From: Dryomyza anilis
Taxonomy: Eukaryota > Arthropoda > Insecta > Diptera > Dryomyzidae
Direction of reading: 5' to 3'
Assembly: GCA_951804985.1 (NCBI GenBank)
Contig: OX638132.1
Location: 40,458,619 to 40,522,618 of the forward strand
DNA length: 64,000 bases
Within the stretch, counting starts at the first letter, position 1; each line of letters opens with the position of its first letter. The notes below the pieces were generated by a model. The model did not search any database, was not told the DNA's origin, and was given only the letters and a program-made list of their open reading frames with translations. Positions 33,250 to 44,784 of this stretch are shown piece by piece. Both the position numbers and the translations under genes were made by a program.

Positions 33250-36200
33250 CCCAACTAGACAAATTATGTCTAAAAGATATCTTTAAGTTATCTTTTAAAT
33301 GTTATAGATGTCCGAAATTTGTCCGAAATGTTAAGTCATCCAAAAGTATGTAAAAATATGTCTAAAAGTTGACGTCAGAAATGTTCTTTTTGACAAATAT
33401 TTTAGCATTGATTTTTTTCGGTATAAAACAAATCTTAATATTTCATAATATATTTTATTATTTATTCACTGATGCCATCTGTGCAAATTTGTACACATCT
33501 TAGAAAAGAGAACAGTGGCATTCCGTTCTCTTTCCTAAGATGCGAACAAATTTGCTCGTATGCCTCGCGTCAGAATCCTAACACTTGGTCTGGATTAAAG
33601 TCATTGGGCTGTTACATTCTGTCAGTTACACACTTCATCTGCTTCAACGACTTATCGCGTTAGTTTAATCATTAGCGAGGTGTAGTGATTTCTCTGCTGG
33701 TTGTTGTCGGTGTCCGGTATCTGTTCAATGTCACACATCTGCCGCTACAGACTTGTTCAGCACAATGATGTGAATTTCGCCGCAACTCATGGCTCCGCTT
33801 CGTCCACGTGTCCGCACCCACGTGATGGATCTGACTTCGGGGCCAATAGTCAGACCTTCGGCATGTCTTTCCGACATGCGAGCGAGCTCGATGATGCAGG
33901 TTGTGCTGCATGCATTTTTTAGCGTCGCACAGCGACACGAACACAGACGTCTTCGAGCAGGAACGCGGCTTCTAAATTTGCGGAGTTTATGCGTAATGCA
34001 GCCAGGTTTTTTTGTATTATTTTTTTAATTTTTTAGATGATTGCCGTCGCGCAAGAAAATTTAAAAATAAATTAATTTTTGTTTTTGTCAGATTGAAAAT
34101 TAAAATGTAAATAAACATTTTTTTGGCATCGTTACACTGACCACAAAACGATAAAAAGGGACTTGTTAAATAGTCGCCTTTTTGGAAACTTTTTGAGTAT
34201 GCAAATAAGTTTCGGAATACTGTCATCGTTTAGCTGACGTAAAAACGATGCAAATGAAACTTGTTAGAAATTCACCTCTTCGATAGCTTTTTGAGAATGC
34301 AAATAAGTGAACATTATAAAGACGTCCTTTTAGGTATCATTTCGTATAATATTCTACTTGGGATATCTTAAAAGTTATGGTGAGAGAGCTCGGCCGAAGT
34401 TCTATACAGGACTGTAGCGCCAAACTATTATTATTATTATTCACGCGACTTACCTTAAAATCTTTGTTCTTGTATTATCAGTTCATTCAAAATTTCAAAT
34501 TAGTGATTTCTTGATAGCCGCGCTTGACACTGTCGATAATCTGTCCAAAAACTTGGTTCTACCATATGTTGAAATTATGTTTTCAATAAAAAATAATACT
34601 GTAGCGGCATTGTATTTTTAAATTAACTCGTATCATAAATTCCCATCACACCTATGTCCAGCCAAATTCAGATGGAATTGTAGATGTGAATTAGAAAAAA
34701 GTGTTTTTTACGTGCTAATTACTTTGTTTTCGAAAGTTCCAGCGTGTCCTTTTTTAAGATACGACATTTACAAGTCGTATCTTAAAATCTTTATATTTAC
34801 CTCCTCTATTAAAAATTACAAGTCGCGGCTCACACGTTGAAAAGGCGAAATTTTCGTTTTCGTTCCGTTCCACCTCTGTCCAAATTTCGTTTGGGATATG
34901 GCACACGTATACGCCATATATATTTTTTTTGTATTCGGATATTAACTTGCGATTGTATTAAAATTGAAGCGATGTCTTGCAAGCCATAGCAATAGCGATG
35001 ATTACTTTGGCCACATGTAGCACAAAGAGCACCTTAAAAACTCAAAAATAGTTGGGATTTATTAATTCAAGTATCCTTAACAATTCAATTAAAATGTAAA
35101 ATAGAACATTATTCGAAATGATACCTAAAAGAAAGACTTTATAATGTTCACTTATTTGCATTTTCAAAAAGCTATCGAAAAGGTGAATTTCTAACAAGTC
35201 TGATTTGCATCGTTTTTACGTCAGCTAAACGATGCCAGTAGTCCCTAAACTTATTTGCATACCTAAAAAGTTATCGGAAAGGCGAATGAAAAACAAGTTC
35301 CTTTTGTCTCGTTTGGAAGGCTATGTAACGATGACAAGAAAATGTTTGTTTACTTTAAAATTTTCAATCAGACCATTAAAAAAATGTACTTTAAATTTTC
35401 CTGCTATGGGTGGGTGTAGACTCACGTGCAAGCTACGAGAACGGTTTGAAGAATTCGAATTTGTGCTTGTCACCGTCGCAGTTAAAGTGAAAACTGAATC
35501 CGGTGAAGAGGTTAGCGAACCGATCTTAATTCTCACCAGCTGCGGGGCTATGAGTCGCTCCGAAATTTTCTGTATTCTGCTGGACAAATATCAAAAGTCA
35601 GATAAACGACATATTGCAGATATCTGAGGGTGACATCGAGACACATTGCACAAAAAAATGGTCAACTGTAACACGAATAACAGCGATTGCTGCTAGCAGA
35701 AGTTTAAGAAATGCTGCATATTTCGTTGATTTGCGGCCTGGAGATATCGCCGAGAGCCTCAAGACTCATATTACAACAGAATCCTTAATCCAACTAACTG
35801 CAAAGGTCTGAAAATACAGATGCGGCAGTTACAACATAAACATGTTTATTTTATCAATTTTAACAGCATTTACTGAATTTTTATGATGTTTTAATAAATT
35901 TATTCAAATTATTTAATATTTTGTTTCTGTTCTGAAACCAAAAGAAAGTGTAGCCTAAAAAATGTACAATATTTTTTACCCTTTTTGACATATCATTCTC
36001 GTTCACTTTTAGATGACTAAATTTGGTTGCTTTTAAGTTGTTAAAAAGATATCTTTCCGATAATAACTTTAAGGCATCTTTATGTATACCATTAGAACAT
36101 CATTCAGACAAATCAAAATGACATCTTCCGGTCAATCATTTGTATTACAAAAATACATCTTTCCCGTAACATTTCGGACAAATTTCGGACACCGATAACA

Positions 36201-36250
36201 TTTAAAAGATAACTTAAAGACATCTTTTAGACATAATTTGTCTAGTTGGG
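33250..36250. mobile_element. 3.0-kb TIR element, unit 3
   Basis: It is the copy of 18850-21850 in the third array unit. Confidence 0.8.
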
Positions 36251-37264
36251 TAAAAATGGTTATTTAAGAATGGTCATTTATAATAATAAAATAATGCTAA
36301 TTGACACATATTACAATGATCATAATTTAATCATTGCAATAATGGCTAACATTAGAATGCATACGTCACAATTAGAGATGGGCGCGTGCGTGTTTTTGAT
36401 GGCACGGACACGCACGAGCCCGACGACGAAACGTGAAAAATAATATCGGAACCGTTAATATTTTTGGAACCGGAATCGTTATTAAAAATGTGTGAAACCG
36501 GAACTAAAATTAGAACCCATATATTTTTTTTGGTTGGAATCGGAACCACTATTTTAAAAATCTAGGAGCCAGAACAGATATTATAGTCCCTGTCATGGAA
36601 CGCAAAAATCCGGAATCGGAACAGTTATTAAAAAATGTATGGAACCGGAATCGAAACACATTTAATTTTTTGGTTGGAACCGAAACCGGAATCACAATTT
36701 AAAAAATCTTGGAACCCGAACCGGAACCGATATTCCAAAAGGTTTTAGTCCCTGTAATAAATAATTCAAATTTTTTTTTTTTATTCTCTTAAATCCATAA
36801 GTAAAACTAAAACAACAGATTTTCAAGAAAAGGTTAAAATACCACTTAAGGGTTTTTTAAAAATATGGTAGAAACTATGTTTAATGGGCGCGTGACTGAT
36901 TTTGAAGGCACGGACACGACAACAATTAGCACGCACGGAGATTTGCATGCACGGACTCAGATTTTCGGGAGTGACACGAAAAAAGCACGGCACGCGCCCA
37001 TTTCTAGTCCAAATACTATAGTCGGCCTCATACGGCAGTCATTGTGCATACAACATAATTGTCTCGCGTACAATGTATGAATGAAGTACTTGATGCACTT
37101 ACCTATGACCACCGTATGTATTCGACAACTTTTCTTGGATATCCCACCACGCAGGAAATCATCAAAAAATTATCTAAAAATGAGCATTAATATTTTGAAT
37201 ATAAAAACATAAACAAAATTAAATTTTTTGTAAACAAAATTATATAAATGACTATATAAACAAA

Positions 37265-37414
37265 ATGAACAAATTGTTAGAGGATAAAATGACATATAGA
37301 ATTATAAAAATAGACCCGACACAAAAACTCCAAAAAATAAATGACAATTCGATTAACGATCAATATAAAAAAGAACATATCGAGATGAAACAAAAAACCA
37401 GTTGGGAAGGTTAG
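37265..37414 (+). pseudogene. Penelope polymerase N-terminal fragment, unit 3
   Basis: It has the same fragment and the same stop as units 1 and 2. Here it is followed, after about 560 bp of unrelated sequence, by the Penelope RT core at 37978. This is probably the original locus from which the array copies were taken. Confidence 0.78.
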
Positions 37415-37977
37415 AGCACATGGGAAATATTAAAGTAGGGACATTTTATAGTAGGTGTTATTATGATAGTTAAGATTATCAAAATTATAGTCGGTCTAAG
37501 CCAACTATAAACACCCTACACATATGTGTGGTTACCACTCAAAGTGGTATTTAGGTCACCAGGGTATACGAATCCTGAAAATAACTACAAAATTTTAGTC
37601 GCTGAAGATAGATACCCATATTTACAAATGGGTAGGTGTACGCAATTTAAATTTTTTTTAACCACAAGTCGTTTCGCGGGAAAACATTATTTTCATGTAT
37701 TTGAGCATGAAGTCAATATATTTTTGACCAAAAAAGTTTACCTAATCACGTATATAGTAAAATTCACCAGTAGATGTATGTTTTATATGAGGTATTTAAA
37801 CATAAGTGGTCGGTTCACAGATCATAACGAACTGATCATGCCCATTTTCACTGACAGACAGCGTAGATATATAAGTAATCTAAATAAGGAGTTTTATTTA
37901 TTTAACTCGTCTAGTTTTTCTGTAATCAAGATTTCAACAGACAGACAGACGGACATCGCTAAATCGCTACAATATGT
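37415..37977. other. Sequence interrupting the Penelope polymerase
   Basis: This replaces the segment between the Penelope N-terminus and RT core. It contains ACAGACAGACAGACGGACAT (about 37938-37957), a motif often seen in dispersed dipteran repeats. The stretch TCCTGAAAATAACTACAAAA (about 37575) resembles 47490-47510. A 159-codon open frame (37526-38005) runs through it but has no recognised domain and runs into the RT frame out of phase. Probably a small transposon remnant. Confidence 0.5.
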
Positions 37978-39048
37978 ATTTCAAAACACTTCGGGGAAAT
38001 CCTAAAAAACTTAACATCGAATCAAATAAATATAAAAAATGTTTTTGAATTTAAAGAAAAATTAAATGACGTAATTCTGGAAGAAGACGAAATATTAGTT
38101 TCATTTCACGTAATTTCCTTATTCACCAACATACCGACGTATCTAGCTATAAGAAATATAATGAAAAAATGGACTATAATTCAAGAACACACAACGATAC
38201 CAAAAAAACAATTTTTAAAAATATTAGAATTCTGCCTTAAAGACAACAATTATTTTAAATTTGAAAACAAAATATACACACAAATATTCGGCATGCCTAT
38301 GGGAAACCCCCTATCACCTACAATCGCGAACATAATATTGGACAACTTATTGGAAAATGTAATAGACGAACTAAAGAGAAACAAATAACGATGAAACGAA
38401 TATATAAATATGTGGATGACATATTTGCAATCATTAAGTATAAGGACAATGAACAAATATTAACAACTTTAAATCAATTTCATAACAAATTACAATTTAC
38501 CATAGAAATAGAACAAAACAAAAGCATACCATATCTAGACACGAAAATTCACAGAAAAGACAACAGAATTACCCTGGTTAAAATACCACCTGGTACACCA
38601 AATCAATGGCATCAGGCAGAATGATAAATTACAATTCACACAACCATTAAAACAAAAAATCAACGCCACAAACAATCTAATACATAAAATTATGAATATA
38701 AGTGACGATCTATTTCGTGAAGAAAACATTAAAAAAATACGGACTATATTCAAAATAAATGACTATCCCATTCACTTGATAAATATTCGTCTGGACAAAA
38801 ACCTGCTACACCAACATAATATGGAAAACGACCAAACAAATGAAAAAGAACCTGGTAACCCTAACAAATATTTCAGCATTACATACATCCCACGACTAAC
38901 AGAAAACAAAACATTAAAAGCAACAATAAAACAAGAGAATACAGCGTTCGCTCACAAAGAACCACACAGTAAACAGGATCTTTTCCAACACTAATGATCC
39001 AATAGACAAACAACAACAACAGAACGTAGTATACGAAATAGGATGTAA
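37978..39048 (+). pseudogene. Penelope-like reverse transcriptase, frameshifted
   Basis: The chain starts at ISKHFGEILKNL, then FEFKEKLND and motif A, which reads LVSFHVISLFTNIP. The catalytic Asp expected in SFD is His here. GMPMGNPLSPTIANIILDN follows; a stop and frameshift come at about 38388. Motif C, KYVDDIFAI, is in the next frame (38403-38429). Further frameshifts occur at about 38600 and 38650. Later segments (NLIHKIMNISDDLFREEN; YFSITYIPRLTEN) reach the linker before the endonuclease. The linker is cut at 39048/39057 by a Foldback-like insertion. Penelope polymerases prime reverse transcription at DNA breaks; this copy is inactive. Confidence 0.9.
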
Positions 39049-39057
39049 TGGAAATGG
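39049..39057. other. Left copy of 9-bp target duplication
   Basis: TGGAAATGG is present here and at 44785-44793, exactly flanking the Foldback-like element. Joining the Penelope reading frame across the two sites gives the expected linker into the GIY-YIG domain. Confidence 0.9.
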
Positions 39058-39159
39058 AAGTCCGTGAAGTCAAATTCGTCGCGAACTTAGCGGATACACA
39101 AACCATAGAAATTTAACAGTGCTCTGTAAAGATACTGTTAACCATAGTGATGGTGCTCT

Positions 39160-39977
39160 TTAGGTCAAAATTCCCGAACTCTGAAATACCGGTCGGTACC
39201 AAATTGGTATCATTAAATAGGTAATTGAATTACCTTCAAAGCGTATTATGACTCGTTAAAGCACTATGATAAATGTGGAACCAGTGACCATATAAGTAAA
39301 GTTTGACATGTGACCTTGAATTTAGGCCAAAATTCCCGAACTCTGAAATACCGGTCGTTTACAATATTGGTATCATTAAATTGGTAATTGAATCACCTTC
39401 AAAACGTATTATTACTCGTTAACGCACTATGATAAATGTATAATCAGTGACCATATAAGTAAAGTTTGACATGTGACCTTGAATTTTAGGTCAAAATTCC
39501 CGAACTCTGAAGTACCGGACGATATCAAAATTGGTATCATTAAATAGGTAATTGAATTACCTTTAAAACGTATTATGACTCGTTAACGCACTATGATAAA
39601 TCTGGAACCAGAGACTAATTAAGTGACTTTTTAACCGTATGTCTAACATTTATGTTAAAATTCCCGACTTCTGAAATACCTGCCGGTATCAAAATTGGTA
39701 TCATTAAAAAGGTAATTGAATTACCTTCAAAACGTATTATGACTCGTTAACGTATTATGATAAATATGGAACCAGTGACCATATAAGTAAAGTTTGACAT
39801 GTGACCTTGAATTTAGTCCAAAATTCCCGAACTCTTAAATACCGGTCGTTTACAATATTGGTATCAATAAATTGGTAATTGAATCACCTTCAAAACGTAT
39901 TATTACTCGTTAACGCACTATGATAAATGTGGAACCAGTGACCATATAAGTAAAGTTTGTCATGTGACCTTGAATTT
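39160..39977 (+). repeat. Tandem ~163-bp monomers in the Foldback left arm
   Basis: The block AAAATTCCCGA occurs at about 39167, 39329, 39493, 39657 and 39820, a spacing of 162-164 bp. Each monomer also has GGTAATTGAATTACCTTCAAA, an imperfect palindrome, and GACTCGTTAACGCACTATGA variants. Confidence 0.88.
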
Positions 39978-40221
39978 TGATACCGGCAGGTATTTCAGAG
40001 TTCGGGAATTTTAACATAAATGGTAGATATACTGCTAAAAAGTCACTTAATTAGTCACTGGTTCCACATTTATCATATTGCGTTAACGAGTCATAATACG
40101 TTTTGAAGGTTATTCAATTACCTATTTAATGATACCAATTTTGATACCGACCAGTATTTCAGAGTTCGGGAATTTTGACCTAAAGAGCACCATCACTATG
40201 GTTAACAGTATCTTTACAGAG
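39978..40221 (-). repeat. Foldback right arm, inner part
   Basis: This is the reverse complement of the monomer and lead-in sequence of the left arm: TTTCAGAGTTCGGGAATTTT at about 39991 and again at 40155, then the complement of 39120-39170. It ends at the BEL/Pao insertion and resumes at 44716. Confidence 0.88.
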
Positions 40222-40577
40222 TGTTTACGCCAAACCGCATACAGAATTTCATCACTTCCTTTTAACCCTCCTTCTTTGAGGTTCTCGGGGCTGCAATAGC
40301 GCAGTGCTCGGTCTCTTTGCTGCCACCCACCGAAGGAAGAACATCAAAGTAAGAACTACGTTCCCGCATAATAAATTAATACTATATCTTATTATATATA
40401 TTTGATTTCCAATCATATTTTGTATTATTATACATTTCCTAAATTTATATGGCAAACACTTTGGTTTGTCCCTAAGTAGAAAATATATTTGCTCAAATAA
40501 ATAGATAAGAAAAACCATAAATGTCTGCATTTTTAATTAGTTTTGAATTTTGGAAAATACGCCTTTTTGCGTAAACA
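40222..40577 (+). repeat. 5' LTR of BEL/Pao (356 bp)
   Basis: It starts TGTTTACGCC and ends GCGTAAACA. Compared with the 3' LTR it lacks about 58 bp after CCAAACCGCAT and about 10 bp near the TTTGATTTCC segment, and it differs by a few substitutions. Confidence 0.92.
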
Positions 40578-40579
40578 TT

Positions 40580-40597
40580 TTGGTCCTTCGAGCCGGA
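40580..40597 (+). other. BEL/Pao primer binding site, likely tRNA-Tyr
   Basis: TGGTCCTTCGAGCCGGAT follows the 5' LTR by two bases. It is complementary to the CCGGCTCGAAGGACCA end known for eukaryotic tyrosine tRNAs. Confidence 0.75.
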
Positions 40598-42044
40598 TCT
40601 ATAATTCAAAATTAATTAGAAATAATTTATTCCATTTAAAATATTCTTCAAAAATAAAATTTGCATTGCGCCGCTCCAGCTGAGTACATCAACGATGTGA
40701 AGTTTCGGACGGACATACAAATAAAACAAGAGAGAGACGTTTACGACGCATATTTCTACAACACATCCAAACATATCACCAATAATTAGGAGGTATATTT
40801 TATAAAAATAAACCTTTATTTGAGCAAACTTAAGTATAATAAATCCTTAATATTATATTTTATCTATAATTTGATTTATTAGTGAAACCGTATAAGTTCA
40901 TTCTGACTTCGTGCTGCGTACCAAACAATGCAAACGTCGTTGAATTGAGTAAATTTCATTTTGTGTTTAAATTGATTGACGACTGCCTCTCTTCCAGAGA
41001 GTACGTGCAGCGTTGCATTTTATCGCGTCGAGTTCGTGACTTAAGTCTTTTTGAGTGACTTTCATATAAACTACTGCCAGAGTGCAGCATAGTTTATTTT
41101 TAACGCATGAGTGTTTTTTTAATTACACTGCACACAATTCGAGAGTGATCGGTACTAGTGCTTTCTCTTGCTGAAAGCTATTGTCGTTTTAAATTTTACA
41201 AGTGCTCATCGATGGAGAGCCAAAATTGAGTGGAAATTATCGCATCGTTGGACAGATCATTAACGTGAGTGGATGCGATCGTTATTTTGATACTGGAACT
41301 CTCTCGCTATACTTGCGCGACTCTCACCGATCTTTTTTATTTTTGTGACGGCATAGTGAACTCAACGTGTCAAACTGCTGCAGCAACATTTAACTCTGCT
41401 TCTTTGACTCAAATATTTATATTTGATTGCTCAAGCACAGTGGTGGCGAAAAATAAATTATTTACAATAATTTAAATAAATTAAATATGTGATTATCTTC
41501 TTGTGATTTTCTTTACAAATAAATAAAATACTAGAGCATTTGTTGTTTTTTTTTACAATTAAAAAAAAACGCGCTCCATTACAAGTATTAAGCTCATATA
41601 CATAATCTTATTTATATCATTATTTTTATTTCATATAATAATTTTATTTAATATAATAATTATACGGAATTGTTTAGAAAATTTAAATTTATTTTTCAGG
41701 ATATTTTTGATTTTTAATTGGTTGATATTTTTTACAAATATCTTGAAATTTTTAAATCTATTACATCCACACTTTTAGATTTTGGTTTTTAAATTTAACA
41801 TCTTTTACGACCAAATTTAAATTGTTTAATAATTTAAATTTATTCACATTTTTGATTTTTAAGGTGTATGCTTCCCTCATTGAAGCGACATCCCTGCTTG
41901 TGTTTAAAGATTATATGCTATACAATTATATAGGATTTTGGTTTTAAATTTGTATATCTAAAATTCAACAATATATACATTTCTGCTGACTTCTTAAAGA
42001 ATTATTTAATTTGTTTTTGGGGTTCTTTTTAAACTTCATTCAAC
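40598..42044 (+). other. BEL/Pao 5' leader
   Basis: It is an AT-rich untranslated region between primer site and gag start. Short frames in it (for example 41269-41475) have no recognised domain and no counterpart in BEL/Pao proteins. It is unusually long for a leader, at about 1.45 kb. Confidence 0.6.
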
Positions 42045-43250
42045 ATGACCGCTTTGGATCTTTTTATCCGTGCAGCAGATGCGCTGGTCGAATTTCAGTC
42101 ATCATTTAATGACATTTCGGTTACAACCATACCAAATTTCCACTGGAAATATTCAGTGATGAATTAAAAGCACTTTGGTCCACATTTAAAACCAAATATA
42201 ATCGGTGTCAGCAATTCCTGGATTCCAAGGAAGACTGTGCCGATGATGAAGATCTTCCTGTTGTCAACGAAAAATATAGGACCATATTTCAGACTTACGT
42301 CTCCAATTTATCCGCTATTAACGAGCTTCTCCACCAGCTCAGCGTAACTTCTACCACCTCAGCTGCAACCTGTCGTGCCTCTGATGATTTTTCATCGAAT
42401 AATTTACGCCTTCCTCCTTGCGACACTGATGTGTTCGCCGGCGAATATGCATCTTGGCCTACGTTCAGAGATCTATTCTCTGCAATACACATTCGCAACT
42501 CACGTCTTACAGATGTTGAGCGTCTTTACCATCTTTTGCAAAAGACTAGCGGGGACACACGCGATATAGTGCAAAAGGTCCCTCTTACGAATAGCGGCTT
42601 TGCGCTATCCGGGCGTAATCTTGAAGACGTTTATGACAATAAGCGTGTATTGGTAAACGCACTTTCGTGACTAATGAAAGTGCGGCTGCACTTAAGAGTT
42701 TGCAACGCACTATTAACAATAGTCTTGCATCCTTTTCAATTTCTGACATCGATACGACAAATTGGGATCCCATCCTAATATTTCTAAGCTCTCAGCGCTT
42801 ACCTGAAGCAACCTTGGCTCTCTGGGAACAAAGCTTGTTGGATAAGTCGGCTATCCCTAAGTGGAGTTGTCTTGATGCGTTCCTTTCTGAACGCTTCAAA
42901 ACACTTGAATCCATCGGATACATCCGCGTTCACACTACCGTTAAACTTCCACGTGCAAAACCGCTTCATCCACAACACCCAGCTCTGTCTAAAAAATACA
43001 ATAGTTTTCACGCACACCTGACAAGATCAATTTGCGTTCTTTGCCCCAAACAGCAACATGTTTTGCGGGTCTGTAAACTATTTTTACAAATGAGTGTCTA
43101 CGATCGCTATTCCACTGTAAAAAAGTTTCAATGTTGCGTAAACTGCCTTAATAGGTCCCATGAACTTAACGACTGTAAAAGTGCTTACTGTTGCTCAGTG
43201 TGTAAAAAGCGTCATCATACGCTTTTACATAGGGATGTCTCTGAGCCTTC
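42045..43250 (+). pseudogene. gag: BEL/Pao gag pseudogene
   Basis: The ATG at 42045 opens a 40-codon frame that stops near 42165. The protein continues in a second frame (ELKALWSTF to 42670), which includes the BEL/Pao hallmark LPPCDTDVFAGEYASWPTFR and the helix SRLTDVERLYHLLQK. A further frameshift at about 42660 leads to the third frame (LKSLQRTINNSL and on). Near the end are two zinc knuckles: CVNCLNRSHELNDC (CX2CX4HX4C) and CSVCKKRHHTLLH. Gag packages RNA in particles. At least two frameshifts make this copy non-functional. Confidence 0.88.
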
Positions 43251-43439
43251 GGCTCCTTTTATGAGCAGTGATACGACTACGTCGGTGGCTTTGGGGTCTC
43301 GCCCTCCGCCATTCAACACGCAACCATCTTTAAACACCGTACAGTCCACTTCAACTCCATTCATGATCTGTGAGCCGATTACGTCGGCAGCGCCAGGATC
43401 ACGTCCTTCATCATGCTACACACAAAACAGTCAATCTTA

Positions 43440-44181
43440 CTCTGATTCGCAAATTTCAGAAGTCCTTCTGGGCACTGCCATTACTAATGTATGCCACATG
43501 GGTATTACGTACTCTGCACGTGCGCTAATTGATTCTGCGTCTGAAACTTATTTTATTTCAGAACGTCTTTGTAATCTTTTGAAGCTGCTAGTATCTTCGA
43601 CACGAGCCTGTATTGCTAGTTTAAACCAAGCAGTCGCTGCCAGTCCAACAAAGCGATGCTCTTTTGTAATTGGATCCATCATTGATCCTAATTTACACTT
43701 AGAGGCAACGGCGCTGGTTTTACCCACAATTGCAGGTGCATTACCATCGTGTCAAATAGAACCCTCTATCCAGCATCAGTTACCAAATATGGTCTTAGCT
43801 GATAAAAACTTTGTTCAAAGTTCTACAGTTGACATTTTAATTGGTGGCGACCTCTATCCATTGATTATGATGGAGGGTATGAAGCGAAACGTCCTAGGCA
43901 CCCTCATTGCCCAGGAAACTGTATTTGGCTGGATTCTTACGAGACCACTACCAGTTCACAAAGTTTCTTGCTTTGCCACTACTGTCCGTTATGACACTGA
44001 TGTTACCAAATGCAATAGTAAAAGTATATCTACAGCACATGTGCCTTTCAAAACCAACCACCCATTTATGGTCGAGATGGTCATTTGGAAAAACCTCCCT
44101 CTATCCCAAAACCACCTTTTTGGATGGATCATTTTTGATCTGTACATTTTGTTAACACCTTTGTTATCCTTTTGTTTTTAA
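43440..44181 (+). pseudogene. BEL/Pao protease, followed by deletion of pol
   Basis: In the same frame as the last part of gag, residues read VCHMGITYSARALIDSASET. This has the DSA active site of retropepsin-type proteases. It continues through VDILIGGDLYPLIM, the conserved flap/C-terminal motif, and TVFGWILTRPL, typical of BEL/Pao Gag-Pol just before RT. The frame ends at 44181 after unrelated residues (DLYILLTPLLSF). No RT motif follows, so everything between the end of protease and the 3' LTR has been deleted. Confidence 0.85.
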
Positions 44182-44267
44182 CTATTTGTACATATTAATT
44201 TTATTTTCTTTTATAGCATTTAGTCTGGAAATATTTCTTTTTACCTAAGCAATTTTGCAGTGTGTAC

Positions 44268-44287
44268 TACTGCAAAGTGGGCGGCAA
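44268..44287 (+). other. BEL/Pao polypurine tract
   Basis: A purine-rich stretch GCAAAGTGGGCGGCAA abuts the 3' LTR. It resembles the AAGTGGGGCGGAA-like tracts of BEL/Pao elements and would prime plus-strand synthesis. Confidence 0.65.
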
Positions 44288-44715
44288 TGTTTACGCCAAA
44301 CCGCATGCAGTGTAAACACTGTATTATTAATTTAGTACATTTCGTGACATGTCAAACGTCAAGAGGTGAATTTCATCACTTCGTTTCAACCCTCCTTCTT
44401 TGAGGTTCTCGGGGCTGCAATAGCGCAGTGCTCGGTCTCTTTGCTGCCACCCACCGAAGGAAGAACATCAAAGTAAGAACTGCGTTCCCGCATAATAAAT
44501 TAATACTATATCTTATTATATATATTGGATTTCCTTTCTTTGATTTCCAATCATATTTTGTATTATTACACATTTCCTAAATTTATAGTGCAAACACTTT
44601 GGTTTGTCCCTAAGTAGAAAATTTATTTGCTCAAATAAATAGATAAGAAAAACCATAAATTTCTGCATTTTTAATTAGTTTTGAATTTTGGAAAATACGC
44701 CTTTTTGCGTAAACA
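44288..44715 (+). repeat. 3' LTR of BEL/Pao (428 bp)
   Basis: It starts TGTTTACGCC and ends GCGTAAACA, with high identity to 40222-40577. It has extra sequence with GTGTAAACACTG and GACATGTCAAACGTCAAG that the 5' LTR lacks. It is followed by CAGAG. Confidence 0.92.
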
Positions 44716-44784
44716 CAGAGCACTGTTAAATTTCTATGGTATGTGTATCCGCTAAGTTCGCGACGAATTTAACTTCACGGACTT

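Larger units (their letters stand above)
15921..37602 (+). repeat. Tandem array of three 7.2-kb units
   Basis: The three units are 15921-23212, 23213-30412 and 30413-37602. Landmarks recur at an offset of exactly 7200 over almost the whole length. Very few differences are visible. Unit 1 differs from units 2 and 3 at 19143 (T/C), 20507 (T/G) and 21711 (T/A). Unit 3 has a one-base shorter T-run near 36780 and changes at 37118 and 37429. Unit 1 has a 100-base stretch (15993-16092) where units 2 and 3 have only 8 bases. Array copies end inside a Penelope element that continues after the third unit. Confidence 0.95.
30413..37602 (+). repeat. Array unit 3 (about 7190 bp)
   Basis: It is nearly identical to unit 2. 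It ends at TTTTAGTCGC (37602), after which the sequence departs from the unit 1/2 junction and enters single-copy sequence leading to the rest of the Penelope element. Confidence 0.93.
40222..44715 (+). mobile_element. Defective BEL/Pao LTR retrotransposon
   Basis: Two LTRs bracket a gag-protease remnant, and CAGAG (40217-40221 and 44716-44720) is the 5-bp target duplication. The order is LTR, primer binding site, a 1.45-kb leader, gag, aspartic protease, polypurine tract and LTR. RT, RNase H and integrase are missing, so the copy is internally deleted or non-autonomous. It is inserted in the Foldback palindrome. Confidence 0.92.
39058..44784. mobile_element. Foldback-like element inserted in Penelope, itself split by BEL/Pao
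   Basis: The outer inverted repeats are 69 bp with two mismatches: AAGTCCGTGAAG at 39058 and CTTCACGGACTT ending at 44784. The repeats continue inward as a long palindrome: the left arm at 39120-39320 pairs with 39978-40221. The left arm is lengthened by five tandem ~163-bp monomers. A 9-bp duplication flanks it. Long, internally repetitive inverted repeats with a 9-bp duplication are typical of Drosophila Foldback (FB) elements. No transposase is present. Removing BEL/Pao leaves about 1.23 kb. Confidence 0.85.

Noticed and set aside
37526..38005. 159-codon frame as a separate gene before the Penelope RT
   Set aside because: It straddles the array edge, an unrelated insert and the start of the RT core in the wrong phase. 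No domain is visible.
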